The position numbers were made by a program, and so were the translations under genes. The notes below the pieces were generated by a model. It was given only the letters and a program-made list of their open reading frames with translations. It was not told the DNA's origin and made no database searches. Of a stretch of 64,000 nt of DNA, positions 55,621-64,000 are shown piece by piece; position 1 is the first letter of the stretch, and every line of letters begins with the position of its first letter. Source of the stretch: Acidimicrobiales bacterium (GTDB lineage Bacteria > Actinomycetota > Acidimicrobiia > Acidimicrobiales > Aldehydirespiratoraceae); the NCBI GenBank assembly GCA_029263195.1, contig JAJCXX010000061.1, positions 18,742 through 82,741 on the forward strand. The letters run 5' to 3'.

Positions 55621-56091
55621 TCAGTCGATCGCGACGATCTCGATCTTGATCACGCCGCCGGGGCTCTCGTATTCGAGATCGTCTCCGATGGCTGCGTCGA
55701 GGAGGGCGACCCCCATCGGTGAGCCGGGTGATACGACGAGCACATCTTCAGGCTTCTCCTCGATCGATCCGACGAGGTACTTCTCGGGTTCGTCGTCGCC
55801 TTCGTAGAGAACCGAGACGATCGAGCCGGCTCGAACGATGTCGCCTCCCCCCATGCCGTCGGGGACGATCTCGGAGTTGTCGAGAATCGCGGCGAGGTGC
55901 AGGATGCGGCCCTGCATCTTCCCCTGCTCTTCTTTCGCCGCGTGGTAGTCGCCGTTCTCCGACAGATCGCCGAGTTCGCGGGCGGTTTCGATCTTGCGAG
56001 CGATGTCGATGCGGCCGCGGGTGGTCAGGTCGTCGTGTTCGCTCTTGAGACGATCGAAGGCGCTCTGGGAGAGCAGATGCTGGTCGGCCAT
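55621..56091 (-). CDS. greA: Transcription elongation factor GreA
   Basis: 156 residues. N-terminal coiled coil (LSQSAFDRLKSEHDDLTT) with ENGDYHAAKEEQGKMQGRI, and the C-terminal SPGSPMGVALLDAAIGD of GreA. It reactivates backtracked RNA polymerase by transcript cleavage. Confidence 0.92.
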   Translation of the reverse strand: MADQHLLSQSAFDRLKSEHDDLTTRGRIDIARKIETARELGDLSENGDYHAAKEEQGKMQGRILHLAAILDNSEIVPDGMGGGDIVRAGSIVSVLYEGDDEPEKYLVGSIEEKPEDVLVVSPGSPMGVALLDAAIGDDLEYESPGGVIKIEIVAID

Positions 56092-56164
56092 CCGAAAAAT
56101 CTACCGGCCCGACGGGCCGTGCGGGCGTGGGGGCGTATCTCCGGCGGCGACATCGTCTCCCCAA

Positions 56165-56193
56165 TTGAGTTCGATACCCGCTGTGGATAAGCT
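56165..56193 (+). promoter_or_regulatory. Promoter of the leuB leader
   Basis: TTGAGT (56165-56170), exactly 17 bases, TAAGCT (56188-56193). Transcription should begin at or next to the ATG of the leader peptide seven bases on. Confidence 0.65.
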
Positions 56194-56200
56194 CGGATGG

Positions 56201-56233
56201 ATGGTATTCGAAGCGAGAATCGCAATTCTGTAG
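56201..56233 (+). CDS. Leader peptide of the leuB-ilvE-cimA attenuator
   Basis: A 10-codon frame encoding MVFEARIAIL. Four of the last ten or so codons are branched-chain amino acids (Val, Ile, Ile, Leu), three of them in the final four. It starts seven bases after TAAGCT and its TAG forms the first bases of a long hairpin. Ribosome stalling on the Ile/Leu codons when these amino acids are scarce would change the folding downstream. Confidence 0.55.
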   Translation: MVFEARIAIL

Positions 56234-56293
56234 CGCACGTCGGTACCCGGCGTGCGCTTTCTCACCGTCCACTGCCGTGGGCGGTTTCTTTTT
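56232..56293 (+). terminator. Attenuator hairpins upstream of leuB
   Basis: Hairpin 1: AGCGCACGTCGG (56232-56243) with CCGGCGTGCGCT (56247-56258), 12 pairs with one T-G wobble, loop TAC. Hairpin 2: CCGTCCAC (56265-56272) with GTGGGCGG (56277-56284), loop TGCC, followed by TTTCTTTTT (56285-56293), a strong intrinsic terminator. Bases 56249-56254 (GGCGTG) can pair with CACTGCC at 56270-56276 (one bulge), a possible antiterminator. leuB starts at 56337. Confidence 0.65.
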
Positions 56294-56336
56294 GTCCCGA
56301 TACACCCAATATCCAGTCGAGCATCGAGTGAGTCAG

Positions 56337-57317
56337 ATGAGCAACGAGAGCAACCTCCACCGAGTCGGAATCGTGGGAGGCGACGGCATCGGTCCCGATG
56401 TCGTGGCCGAGGGTCTGAAGGTCATCGCCGCGGCCGGAGTCGAGCTCCAGATGTCGCACTACGACCTGGGCGGCGACCGCTACCTCCGCGACGGCGTGGT
56501 GCTCGACGACGCCACGATCGAGGAGTGGCGAGAGCTCGACGCTCTGTACTTCGGTGCTGTGGGCAGTCTCGACGTGCCTCCGGGCCTCATCGAGCGGGGT
56601 CTTCTGTTGAAGATGCGGTTTGCTCTCGACCTCTACATCAACCAGCGACCGTTCGTGACCGAGTCCCACGACTTCGTTGTCATCCGTGAGAACACCGAGG
56701 GCACCTACGCGGGCGAGGGCGGCTTCCTGCGCAAGAACACTCCCGAGGAGATCGCAACGCAGGGCTCGGTCAACACCCGCCGCGGGGTCGAGCGGTGCGT
56801 CCGTTACGCCTTCGAGTTGGCCAAGACCCGTCGCGGCCACGTCACGCTGGTGCACAAGACCAACGTGCTCACCTTTGCCGGCGATCTGTGGGAGAGGACC
56901 TTCAACGAGGTGGCGGCGGAGTATCCCGATATCGACACCGGCTACAACCATGTCGACGCCTGCTGTATCTACATGGTGGAGGACCCGGGCCGCTTCGACG
57001 TGATCGTCACCGACAACCTCTTCGGCGACATCATCACCGACCTGGGCGGTGCGGTTTCCGGAGGCATCGGGTTGGCCTCGTCGGCCAACCTCCATCCGGG
57101 TTCGGTTTCGATGTTCGAGCCGGTTCACGGCTCAGCGCCCGACATCGTCGGCATGGGCAAGGCCAACCCCACCGCTGCCGTATTGTCGGGGGCGTTGATG
57201 CTCGATCATCTCGGTGAGTCAGATGCCGCCGACCGCATTCGTGCGGCTTGCGGTGATCCAGAGTCGCTCACCGGCACAACTACCGAGATCGGCGATGCCA
57301 TCGTCGGTCGGCTCTGA
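56337..57317 (+). CDS. leuB: 3-isopropylmalate dehydrogenase
   Basis: 326 residues. VGIVGGDGIGPDVVAEGLK, active-site VIRENTEGTYAG and NLFGDIITDLGGAVSGG are those of the beta-decarboxylating dehydrogenase family (LeuB). Oxidises 3-isopropylmalate, and 3-methylmalate in the citramalate route. ATG 56337; 12 bases before ilvE. Confidence 0.9.
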   Translation: MSNESNLHRVGIVGGDGIGPDVVAEGLKVIAAAGVELQMSHYDLGGDRYLRDGVVLDDATIEEWRELDALYFGAVGSLDVPPGLIERGLLLKMRFALDLYINQRPFVTESHDFVVIRENTEGTYAGEGGFLRKNTPEEIATQGSVNTRRGVERCVRYAFELAKTRRGHVTLVHKTNVLTFAGDLWERTFNEVAAEYPDIDTGYNHVDACCIYMVEDPGRFDVIVTDNLFGDIITDLGGAVSGGIGLASSANLHPGSVSMFEPVHGSAPDIVGMGKANPTAAVLSGALMLDHLGESDAADRIRAACGDPESLTGTTTEIGDAIVGRL

Positions 57318-57328
57318 GAGGGGTTCAC

Positions 57329-58246
57329 ATGCCAATCACACCGACGTCCCACATCTGGATGAACGGCGAGATGGTTCCGTGGGAAGACGCCACGGTTCAT
57401 GTTCTCACCCACACCCTCCACTACGGCACCGGCGTGTTCGAGGGGATCCGCGCCTACGAGACCGACCGCGGGGCTGCGATCTTTCGTCTGACCGAGCACA
57501 TTGAGCGGCTCTACCGGTCGGCGAAGATCCTCAACATGGACATGCCGTATTCGGTTCCTGAGCTGGTCGACGCCTGCAAGCAGGTCGTAGCCGACAGCGG
57601 ACTGCCGTCGTGTTATGTCCGTCCGATTGCCTACTACGGCTACGGAGAGATGGGACTGGCCACTGCGGATTGCAAGACCGAGGTGGCGATCGCGGCATGG
57701 CCGTGGGGGGCCTACCTGGGCGATGACGCCGTCACCAAGGGCGTGAGGATGAAGATTTCGTCGTGGACCCGCCACGACCACAACATCATGCCGCCGGCGT
57801 CGAAGACCACCGGCAACTACGCGAACTCGACCCTCGCGAAGATGGAAGCGCTGCGGGCGGGCTACGACGAAGCAATCATGCTCAACAACGCCGGCCTGGT
57901 GAGCGAATGCAGCGGCGAGAACCTGTTCGTTGGATGCGGCGATGTCCTCATCACACCCCCCACGTCTTCCGGAGCGCTGCCCGGCATCACCCAGGACACG
58001 GTCATATCGATCGCCGAAGATCTTGGCTACGACATAGCGGTGGCCGATCTGGCACGATCCGATCTCTACGTCGCCGACGAGATCTTCGTGTGCGGCACCG
58101 CCGCCGAGGTCAGCGCGGTCAACTCGGTCGATGATCGCGACATTGCATGCCCGGGTCCGCGTACTGCGGCGATCGCCGAGGCCTACGCCGACGTGGTGAG
58201 GGGACGCAACGAGAAGTACTCCTCGTGGAACGAGCACGCCTCGTGA
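57329..58246 (+). CDS. ilvE: Branched-chain amino acid aminotransferase
   Basis: 305 residues, fold-type IV. GTGVFEGIRAYET, PLP Lys in PPASKTTGNYANSTLA and the NNAGLVSECSGENLF signature. Final step of Leu, Ile and Val synthesis. Stop overlaps the cimA start by four bases (GTGA). Confidence 0.93.
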   Translation: MPITPTSHIWMNGEMVPWEDATVHVLTHTLHYGTGVFEGIRAYETDRGAAIFRLTEHIERLYRSAKILNMDMPYSVPELVDACKQVVADSGLPSCYVRPIAYYGYGEMGLATADCKTEVAIAAWPWGAYLGDDAVTKGVRMKISSWTRHDHNIMPPASKTTGNYANSTLAKMEALRAGYDEAIMLNNAGLVSECSGENLFVGCGDVLITPPTSSGALPGITQDTVISIAEDLGYDIAVADLARSDLYVADEIFVCGTAAEVSAVNSVDDRDIACPGPRTAAIAEAYADVVRGRNEKYSSWNEHAS

Positions 58247-59892
58247 CCTCCGACGATTCGACGATCAGCAGGGCGCCCCGTCGTGACGAGGCGTGGCCAA
58301 CCGCGGTCGACATCTACGACACGACCCTGCGCGACGGATCACAGCTCGAGGGCATCTCGCTCACTGTCGACGACAAGCTCCGTATCGCACGCGAACTCGA
58401 CCGGCTCGGTGTGGCCTACATCGAAGGCGGATGGCCCGGAGCCAATCCGAAGGACGATGAGTTCTTCCGGCGGGCCCGCAGCGAGCTCGACCTGACCACC
58501 AGCCAGTTCGTGGCGTTCGGGTCAACTCGCAGGGCCAAGGGCAAGGTCGACTCCGACCAGACTCTCGCCAATCTCGTCGGGGCTGGCACCGATGTCGTAT
58601 GCATCGTCGGAAAGTGCTGGGACTATCACGTCACCGAAGCCCTCAACACCACGCTCGACGAGGGCGTGGCGATGGTGGCCGACTCGGTCGAGTATCTGGT
58701 GGCCGAGGGCAAGCGGGTCCTCTTCGACGCCGAACACTTCTTCGATGGCTACCGCCGCAACCCGGAGTTCAGCCTGCGGGTGGTGGAGGCCGCGGCGATG
58801 GCCGGCGCCGAATGTGTGGTCTTGTGCGACACCAACGGAGGGTCGTTGCCCCCCGACATCGAGTCGGCGGTCAGAGATGTGGACGGCCATGTTGATTGCT
58901 CGGTCGGTATCCACCTGCACAACGACACCGGCTGCGGAATCGCCAACGCGCTCGCTGCGGTGCGGGCGGGTGCCACCCAGGTGCAGGGCACGATCAACGG
59001 CTACGGCGAACGGGTCGGCAACTGCGATCTGGTTCCGATCATTGCCAATCTCGAATTGAAGATGGGCGTGGCCGCGCTCCCCGAGGGCAGGATCGAGCTG
59101 CTCACGTCGGTCGCCCACAACATCGCCGACATGGTGAACTTCACGGTCGATGCCCAGCAGCCCTACGTGGGCAAGTCCGCCTTCGCCCACAAGGCCGGCC
59201 TTCACACCAGCGCTCTCAACCGGCGTCCTGACGCCTATGAACATGTGGCCCCCGACGCGGTCGGAAACGGCACCCGTGTGCTCGTGTCGGAGATGGCGGG
59301 TCGGGCGTCTCTGGAGATGAAGGCTGCTGAGATCGGCATCGAGATCGAACCGGCCAAGCTCTCCGAGGTGATCGACACACTCAAGCGGCTCGAACATTCC
59401 GGCTATCACTTCGAAGCCGCCGATGCTTCACTCGAGTTGCTTTTGCGGGGAGCGGCGGGCTGGGTGCAGCCGTTCTTCGAGCTCGAATCGTTCAGGGTCT
59501 CGATGGACCACCGTTCGGGGTCCGGCGCGCGGGCATGGAACCACGTGACGGTGGATGTCGACACCGAGGCCACCGTGAAGCTTCGGGTCGATGGCGAGAG
59601 GCGGGTCGCTGTAGGCGAGGGAAACGGCCCGGTGAACGCCCTCGACGCCGCGGTGCGCGGAGCGCTCAACGGCATCTATCCCGCTCTCGATGCGGTCGTG
59701 CTCACCGACTTCAAGGTACGCGTGCTCGACACCGAGAAGGGCACGGGCGCGGTCACGAGAGTGCTTCTCGAATCGTCCGACGGGCGCCGCACCTGGTCGA
59801 CCATCGGGGTGAGCGAGAACATCATCGAGGCATCGTGGCAGGCCCTGATCGACTCGTTGGTCTACGCCATGCTCACCGCCGAGGATGCATAG
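58243..59892 (+). CDS. cimA: Citramalate synthase
   Basis: 549 residues. The DRE-TIM barrel begins DIYDTTLRDGSQLEGISLT; further on are LCDTNGGSLPPDI, GIHLHNDTGCGIANAL and AFAHKAGLHTSAL. The C-terminal LeuA-type allosteric dimer domain ends the protein. Length and the GSQ form of the first motif fit the CimA branch, which joins acetyl-CoA and pyruvate to give citramalate and feeds isoleucine without threonine deaminase. LeuA is the alternative, less likely. Confidence 0.85.
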   Translation: MTSDDSTISRAPRRDEAWPTAVDIYDTTLRDGSQLEGISLTVDDKLRIARELDRLGVAYIEGGWPGANPKDDEFFRRARSELDLTTSQFVAFGSTRRAKGKVDSDQTLANLVGAGTDVVCIVGKCWDYHVTEALNTTLDEGVAMVADSVEYLVAEGKRVLFDAEHFFDGYRRNPEFSLRVVEAAAMAGAECVVLCDTNGGSLPPDIESAVRDVDGHVDCSVGIHLHNDTGCGIANALAAVRAGATQVQGTINGYGERVGNCDLVPIIANLELKMGVAALPEGRIELLTSVAHNIADMVNFTVDAQQPYVGKSAFAHKAGLHTSALNRRPDAYEHVAPDAVGNGTRVLVSEMAGRASLEMKAAEIGIEIEPAKLSEVIDTLKRLEHSGYHFEAADASLELLLRGAAGWVQPFFELESFRVSMDHRSGSGARAWNHVTVDVDTEATVKLRVDGERRVAVGEGNGPVNALDAAVRGALNGIYPALDAVVLTDFKVRVLDTEKGTGAVTRVLLESSDGRRTWSTIGVSENIIEASWQALIDSLVYAMLTAEDA

Positions 59893-59937
59893 GGCTCGAC
59901 CCGGCAGCTCGGCCCGACCGGTGGCTACCATGCTCGC

Positions 59938-60468
59938 ATGTCTGCTCCCGAGTTCGTTCCCGCAGGTGCCATGACCGACAAGGTCTACCAGTCGCCGCCC
60001 CGACGCCCGCAGCAGTGGTTGGCCGACCGGCCCGGCGACGTTGTCGGTGAGGTCGTTCAGCCGACCGGTCCGGCATTGGGTAATCAGGGTCCCGATCAGG
60101 GCTACGTCCTGAAGCTCTCCAGCCAGTTCGCTGGCAGCCTGGTGTTGGCCCCCGGCGAGCACGAAGCCGATGCCATCGCCGGCGCCTGTTCGGTGGCGTT
60201 GCGGCGGGCGTCGATTCTCGGTCGCGGTCCTGTTGTCGACGATCTGCGTCTGGCCCTCACCATCTTCGGGTACCTCAGTGAGGCTCCCGCAGAGTTGGTC
60301 ACGTTCAGGCGCGAGATGTTCGATGAGGTTCATCACCAGGTGATCCACTACCGGCAGGCGAGAGATATCGCCGATCTGGTGCCGGAGATGACCCTTCGCT
60401 CGTCGGTTGGTTCGGTGGAGGCCGATCATGCCGTCGACTGGCGTGGCCCGTTGGGTCTCGCGACCTGA
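59938..60468 (+). CDS. Conserved-looking cytoplasmic protein of unknown function
   Basis: 176 residues, no membrane segment or signal. The middle, GYVLKLSSQFAGSLVLAPGE then HEADAIAGACSVALRRASILGR and a helical DDLRLALTIFGYLSEAP, is compact and globular. I do not recognise the family. ATG 59938 has TACCAT (59926-59931) six bases upstream, so it should have its own leaderless transcript. Lies between cimA and gltX. Confidence 0.65.
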   Translation: MSAPEFVPAGAMTDKVYQSPPRRPQQWLADRPGDVVGEVVQPTGPALGNQGPDQGYVLKLSSQFAGSLVLAPGEHEADAIAGACSVALRRASILGRGPVVDDLRLALTIFGYLSEAPAELVTFRREMFDEVHHQVIHYRQARDIADLVPEMTLRSSVGSVEADHAVDWRGPLGLAT

Positions 60469-60498
60469 CCACAGCTCGGCGGGCGGTAGCCTCGCCGG

Positions 60499-61923
60499 GT
60501 GACCAGTCCCCGTGTTCGTTTCGCTCCGGCACCCACCGGCTTTCTTCATGTCGGTAGTGCGAGGTCGGCTCTGTTCAACTGGCTTTTTGCCCGTCACACC
60601 GGTGGTCAGATGGTTTTGCGCATCGAAGACACCGATGCGTCTCTGAAGACCCAGGAATTCGTTGATGCGATCGTCGAACCACTTGAGTGGCTGGGAATCG
60701 ACTGGGACGAAGGCCCGTTGTTCCAGTCCGATCGTCGTGTGGCTCACGTTGCCGCGGTGAATCAGTTGGTGGCATCGGGTCAGGCCTACTTCTGCGATCT
60801 GACTCGGGATGAGTCGGATCGGTTGGCGGCCGATGCCGGTCTGACGTCGGGATATCACGGCTGGTCGCGCGACCGCGGTGTGGCCGATGGTCCGGGCGTG
60901 GTGGTGAGGTTCAGAGCCCCCGACGATGGCGTTACCGTGATCGACGATGTGATCCGTGGGCGGGTGGAGTTCGCTCACGAGACGATCGAGGATTTTGTGA
61001 TTCGGCGTGGTGATGGTTCTCCCACATTTCTGATAGCCAACGCGGTCGACGATCACGACATGTCGATCAGCCATGTCATCCGAGGCGAGGATCTGCTCAA
61101 CACCACCCCCAAGGTTCGTTTGATCTGGGATGCCCTCGGTTTCGGTTATCCCCCCACCTACGCCCACCTTCCGCTGCTGGTCAACGAGCGCCGCAAGAAG
61201 CTTTCGAAGCGTCGCGACGATGTTTCTCTCGCCGACTACGTGAAGCGGGGTTACTTGCCCGAGGCCATGGTCAACGCCTTGTCTCTTCTCGGTTGGGGCC
61301 CTCCCGACGATCAGGAGATCCGGCCGATCGAGGAGATCATCGAACTGTTCTCGCTCGACACCGTCAACAAGTCGGCGGCATTCTTCGATCCGAAGAAGCT
61401 CGATCACATCAACAACGCCTACATCCGGGCCCTCACCCCCGAGCAGTTCGCCGAGCGGGTCGCCCCGTTCATGGTCGGCGACGACGTCGGCTATCCCGAC
61501 GAGAACTTCGACGCCGCGGTGGTGGTGGCGTTGGCTCCTGAGATCCAGCAGCGCATCTCGACTCTGTCGGAGGCACCGAGGTGGGTCGGATGGATTTTCG
61601 TCGACGAATTGGCCGAATACGACGAGAAGTCGTGGAACAAGGCCATGGTGAAGGGCCGGGTCGCCGACAGGGTGCTCGACGACGCGATCCTGGCGCTCTC
61701 CGACGACCCGTTCGACGACCCTGATTCGATCGAGGCCAAGGTGATGCAAATCGGCAACTCTCTGACCGAGGAGATCGGAGCGAGGGTGATGTCTCAGGCC
61801 CCGGTGCGAGTCGCTCTGACCGGGCAAATGTCCGGTATCCCGTTGTGGCAGGCCATGACCCTGCTCGGTCGTGATGAGTGTCTCGGTCGGCTGACCGCCG
61901 CCAGATCAAGGCTCGAAGGCTGA
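60499..61923 (+). CDS. gltX: Glutamyl-tRNA synthetase
   Basis: 474 residues, class I. HIGH region PTGFLHVGSARSALFNWLF, KLSKRRDDVSLADY for KMSKS, and the alpha-helical anticodon domain at the C-terminus. GTG 60499 with TAGCCT (60487-60492) six bases upstream. A possible non-discriminating enzyme, since tRNA-Gln and tRNA-Glu genes follow; gatCAB was not seen here. Confidence 0.95.
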   Translation: MTSPRVRFAPAPTGFLHVGSARSALFNWLFARHTGGQMVLRIEDTDASLKTQEFVDAIVEPLEWLGIDWDEGPLFQSDRRVAHVAAVNQLVASGQAYFCDLTRDESDRLAADAGLTSGYHGWSRDRGVADGPGVVVRFRAPDDGVTVIDDVIRGRVEFAHETIEDFVIRRGDGSPTFLIANAVDDHDMSISHVIRGEDLLNTTPKVRLIWDALGFGYPPTYAHLPLLVNERRKKLSKRRDDVSLADYVKRGYLPEAMVNALSLLGWGPPDDQEIRPIEEIIELFSLDTVNKSAAFFDPKKLDHINNAYIRALTPEQFAERVAPFMVGDDVGYPDENFDAAVVVALAPEIQQRISTLSEAPRWVGWIFVDELAEYDEKSWNKAMVKGRVADRVLDDAILALSDDPFDDPDSIEAKVMQIGNSLTEEIGARVMSQAPVRVALTGQMSGIPLWQAMTLLGRDECLGRLTAARSRLEG

Positions 61924-61926
61924 CCG

Positions 61927-62556
61927 ATGCGGCTCGGGCGGCCCAGTTGGCTGTCCGCTCGTCGCGCGTTGCGGGTGGGGTTGATTGTCGGGGCGCTCGG
62001 ATTCACCTATGTGGCGATCACGTTCGTGCAGGTCCTCATGGCTTCCGATTCAGACGACCGCGCACCGGCCGATGCCATCGTCGTGCTCGGCGCGGCGCAA
62101 TACAACGGCACACCGTCGCCGGTGCTGGAGGCCCGGCTCGATCACGCCAAGGAACTCTGGGAGGAGGGAGTCGCCGAACTGATCGTCACCACGGGATCGA
62201 AGCTCGAGGGTGACGTGTTCACCGAGGGGTACGCCGGATTCGAATACCTTCTGCGCGCTGGGGTCCCCGAATCGAACCTCCTCGTGATCACCGACGGAGC
62301 GTCGACCTGGGAGCAGTTGGCAGCCACGAGCCGTCAACTGCGTCTGCTCGAGTTGAACTCCGTCGTTCTGGTTTCCGACCCGTATCACGCGCTGCGACTG
62401 GAGCAGATCGCGTCGGAGGTCGGTCTGTCGGCCAACGTCTCGTCGACGTCGGGCAGTTCGTCGTTGCGTCAGCTGATGCGCGAAACCGCGGCGGTCTCGT
62501 TGGGTCGGGTTCTCGGATACCGCAGAGTCGACAACTGGCTCGGCGGTGTCGGCTGA
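61927..62556 (+). CDS. YdcF/DUF218-family membrane-anchored protein
   Basis: 209 residues. One N-terminal membrane segment, then the DUF218 core: DAIVVLGAAQYNGTPSP, RLDHAKELWEEGVA, VTTGSKLEGDVFTEG and VLVSDPYHALRLE. The family (SanA/YdcF) is linked to envelope integrity, reaction unknown. It starts three bases after gltX. Confidence 0.85.
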   Translation: MRLGRPSWLSARRALRVGLIVGALGFTYVAITFVQVLMASDSDDRAPADAIVVLGAAQYNGTPSPVLEARLDHAKELWEEGVAELIVTTGSKLEGDVFTEGYAGFEYLLRAGVPESNLLVITDGASTWEQLAATSRQLRLLELNSVVLVSDPYHALRLEQIASEVGLSANVSSTSGSSSLRQLMRETAAVSLGRVLGYRRVDNWLGGVG

Positions 62557-62631
62557 CGCCGGGTTCTGCTCTCGTTCAACCGAATGTGGTGTGGGTACCC
62601 GTGGCGGAGGCAGCTACGCTTCTGTTGTCCT

Positions 62632-62706
62632 TCGGGGATGGTGTAATCGGTAACACAACTGGTTCTGGTCCAGTCATTGGGGGTTCAAGTCCTCCTCCCC
62701 GAGCCA
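62632..62706 (+). tRNA. tRNA-Gln (anticodon CTG)
   Basis: Acceptor TCGGGGA/TCCCCGA, D-stem GTGT/ACAC, anticodon stem ACTGG/CCAGT with loop TTCTGGT (anticodon CTG), T-stem GGGGG/CCTCC with loop TTCAAGT. CCA is encoded at 62704-62706. TACGCT about 15 bases upstream is a likely -10. Confidence 0.95.
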
Positions 62707-62771
62707 AAATCGCGACACGGCGAGAGTGTCGCTCGGCGAATGTTTCGGTGAAACGTGCCGACAATTGACCG

Positions 62772-63887
62772 GTGAGGCCAACAGCATCGATCTTCATGGT
62801 CCTGGCGACTCTCGCGTCGTCGTGCGCGGCGGGTGCCGCCACCGAGGATTCGGGTCTGGTAGCGGCACTTCCGCCCGAGACCACCGCGACCCCTGCGACC
62901 ACAGCCACGACGACTTCCCTGCCCGATGTCGTTGACTCCGCCCCCGAGCGTGAGGTGACCCGGGGTGAGGGCCAGCCGGTGGGCTCCGCGGCACGTCTCA
63001 AAGCCGATGGGGCTCCGGTCTTCGCAGGCGACTTCGCCGACCCGTTCGTGATGAGGGTCGGCGACACTTACTACGCGTATGCCACCAACACCTTCACGTC
63101 TCACGTACCGCTGATGAGGGCTGTTTCGGGGGGACAGGGCCGCTACCTGGGCGATGTGCTTCCCAAGCTTCCGGCGTGGAGCGAATGGGGTCACGTCTGG
63201 GCGCCGAGTGTCTCGCCGGTCGGCGACGGATTCGTGCTCTGGTACTCGACGCGACACAGCGCTTCGGGACGACAGTGCATCTCGGCGGCGAGTGCCGACA
63301 GCCCAGAGGGACCGTTCGTCGACTCGTCGAGCGAGCCGCTGGTCTGTGATCTGGAGCACGGCGGATCGATCGACCCCAGTCCGGTTGTTGATCGGGATGG
63401 CTCGCTCTGGCTGCTGTGGAAGTCCGACGGCAATTGTTGCGGACTGCCGACCGTGATCTACAGCCAGCCCCTCACGCCCGATGGCCTGACGGTGGCGGGC
63501 GACGCATCGGAGCTGATCCGCAACGACCTGTGGTGGGAGCGAGACGTAGTCGAGGCGCCGACAATCGCGTACGGACCCGACCGTTACCACCTGCTCTATT
63601 CGGCCAACCGATGGGACACCGACGACTACGCGGTCGGTCATGCGATCTGTGATTCGATCATCGGCCCGTGCGAGAAGGATCCGGGCCCGTGGCTGTCGTC
63701 CTACGACGACGTGTGGGGGCCGGGAGGAGCTGAGTTCGTGCCCCAGGCCGACGGCGGGGCCGGCTTCGTGGCGTATCACGCCTGGACTGCCAGCGGCATC
63801 GGCTATCCCGACGGTGCCAGGAGCCTTTTCGTCGCCAAGCTCGAGATCGAGAACGGCGCGCTGATCTCTCCCTCGTTCGCCGCCTGA
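62772..63887 (+). CDS. Secreted GH43-like glycoside hydrolase
   Basis: 371 residues. Export signal with a lipobox-like Cys18 (LASSC), a Thr/Pro linker, then a five-bladed-propeller hydrolase pattern: FAGDFADPFVMRVGDTYY (catalytic base Asp), GSIDPSPVVDRDGSLWLLW (pKa Asp) and ERDVVEAPTI (acid Glu). Probably arabinan/xylan or related sugar hydrolysis; substrate unknown. GTG at 62772. Confidence 0.8.
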   Translation: MRPTASIFMVLATLASSCAAGAATEDSGLVAALPPETTATPATTATTTSLPDVVDSAPEREVTRGEGQPVGSAARLKADGAPVFAGDFADPFVMRVGDTYYAYATNTFTSHVPLMRAVSGGQGRYLGDVLPKLPAWSEWGHVWAPSVSPVGDGFVLWYSTRHSASGRQCISAASADSPEGPFVDSSSEPLVCDLEHGGSIDPSPVVDRDGSLWLLWKSDGNCCGLPTVIYSQPLTPDGLTVAGDASELIRNDLWWERDVVEAPTIAYGPDRYHLLYSANRWDTDDYAVGHAICDSIIGPCEKDPGPWLSSYDDVWGPGGAEFVPQADGGAGFVAYHAWTASGIGYPDGARSLFVAKLEIENGALISPSFAA

Positions 63888-63956
63888 AACGCGTTGGGCC
63901 GGTCGGGGGCCGCGGCTACACTCCCTGAGCCAACGACCGCTTCGGCGGCTCGGCTA

Positions 63957-64000
63957 GCCCCGTTCGTCTAGCGGCCTAGGACGCCACCCTCTCAAGGTGG
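63957..64000 (+). tRNA. tRNA-Glu (anticodon CTC), cut by window end
   Basis: Acceptor 5' strand GCCCCGT, D-arm GTCTAGCGGCCTAGGAC, anticodon stem CCACC/GGTGG with loop CTCTCAA (anticodon CTC). The 3' half lies outside. TACACT near 63917 may be its -10. Confidence 0.9.

Noticed and set aside
59428..61827. A 799-codon open frame on the minus strand
   Set aside because: It lies antisense to cimA, the 59938 gene and gltX, all of which show clear family motifs; its translation is repetitive Arg/His/Gly-rich with no domain. High GC makes such long shadows common.

Overview
The window reads as one continuous piece of chromosome from a high-GC Gram-positive bacterium, most likely an actinobacterium close to the Acidimicrobiia. 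The taxonomic call is inference. It rests on GC-rich coding sequence, frequent GTG starts, a divergent IclR-type regulator beside leuCD, a SepX/GlpR-like gene beside the molybdopterin genes, and a repeated leaderless promoter pattern (TANNNT, 6-7 bases, then ATG/GTG). I saw no insertion sequence, prophage, CRISPR array or rRNA. Three tRNAs are present: Ala-CGC, Gln-CTG and a Glu-CTC cut by the window end.

Layout. 1-6.6 kb: a trypsin-like protease (C-terminus outside), an ABC-F ATPase, a NifU/HesB-type Fe-S carrier, dxs and a PAP2-type membrane enzyme. 6.7-14 kb: a lipoprotein, a thioesterase, tldD with two consecutive pmbA-type genes, uppP, a SAF/CpaB-like protein and an FmdB-type zinc ribbon. 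14-18 kb: plsY, moeA, moaA, moaC and a SepX/GlpR-like membrane protein. 18-23 kb: tRNA-Ala, a coiled-coil protein, an AAA ATPase, a phosphoribosyltransferase, an NTF2-like protein and a membrane-anchored sulfite-oxidase-type molybdoenzyme that would use the Moco pathway just upstream.

23.2-28.1 kb is the most unusual part: an undescribed-looking peptide (RiPP-like) locus. Two near-duplicate 35-residue peptides share a leader and differ in the second half. Around them sit an NTP_transf_5-type nucleotidyltransferase, a SipW/S24-S26-type peptidase, an HPr-kinase-like protein, a PqqD-type recognition protein and a two-gene ABC-2 exporter. Kinase plus nucleotidyltransferase plus PqqD is the tailoring set known from phosphorylated lasso peptides, and both peptides end in Ser/Thr. 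The lasso cyclase and transglutaminase-like protease are absent from the window and the cores do not fit lasso geometry.

28-43 kb: rsgA, then acyl-CoA metabolism genes (three AMP-forming acyl-CoA synthetases, acyl-CoA dehydrogenase, enoyl-CoA hydratase, a CaiB-type CoA-transferase with an apparently permuted domain order, an amidase, a zinc alcohol dehydrogenase and a carboxyltransferase), plus an orphan Flp pilin. 43-52 kb: serC, an aminotransferase, an S9 peptidase, serA, a sunset-like membrane protein and a large secreted beta-propeller lipoprotein. 52-60 kb: branched-chain amino acid genes: leuCD divergent from an LtbR/NdgR-type IclR regulator, and leuB-ilvE-cimA behind a likely transcription attenuator with a 10-residue leader peptide. 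greA and an alpha/beta hydrolase lie between them. 60-64 kb: gltX, a YdcF-type protein, tRNA-Gln, a GH43-like secreted protein and tRNA-Glu.
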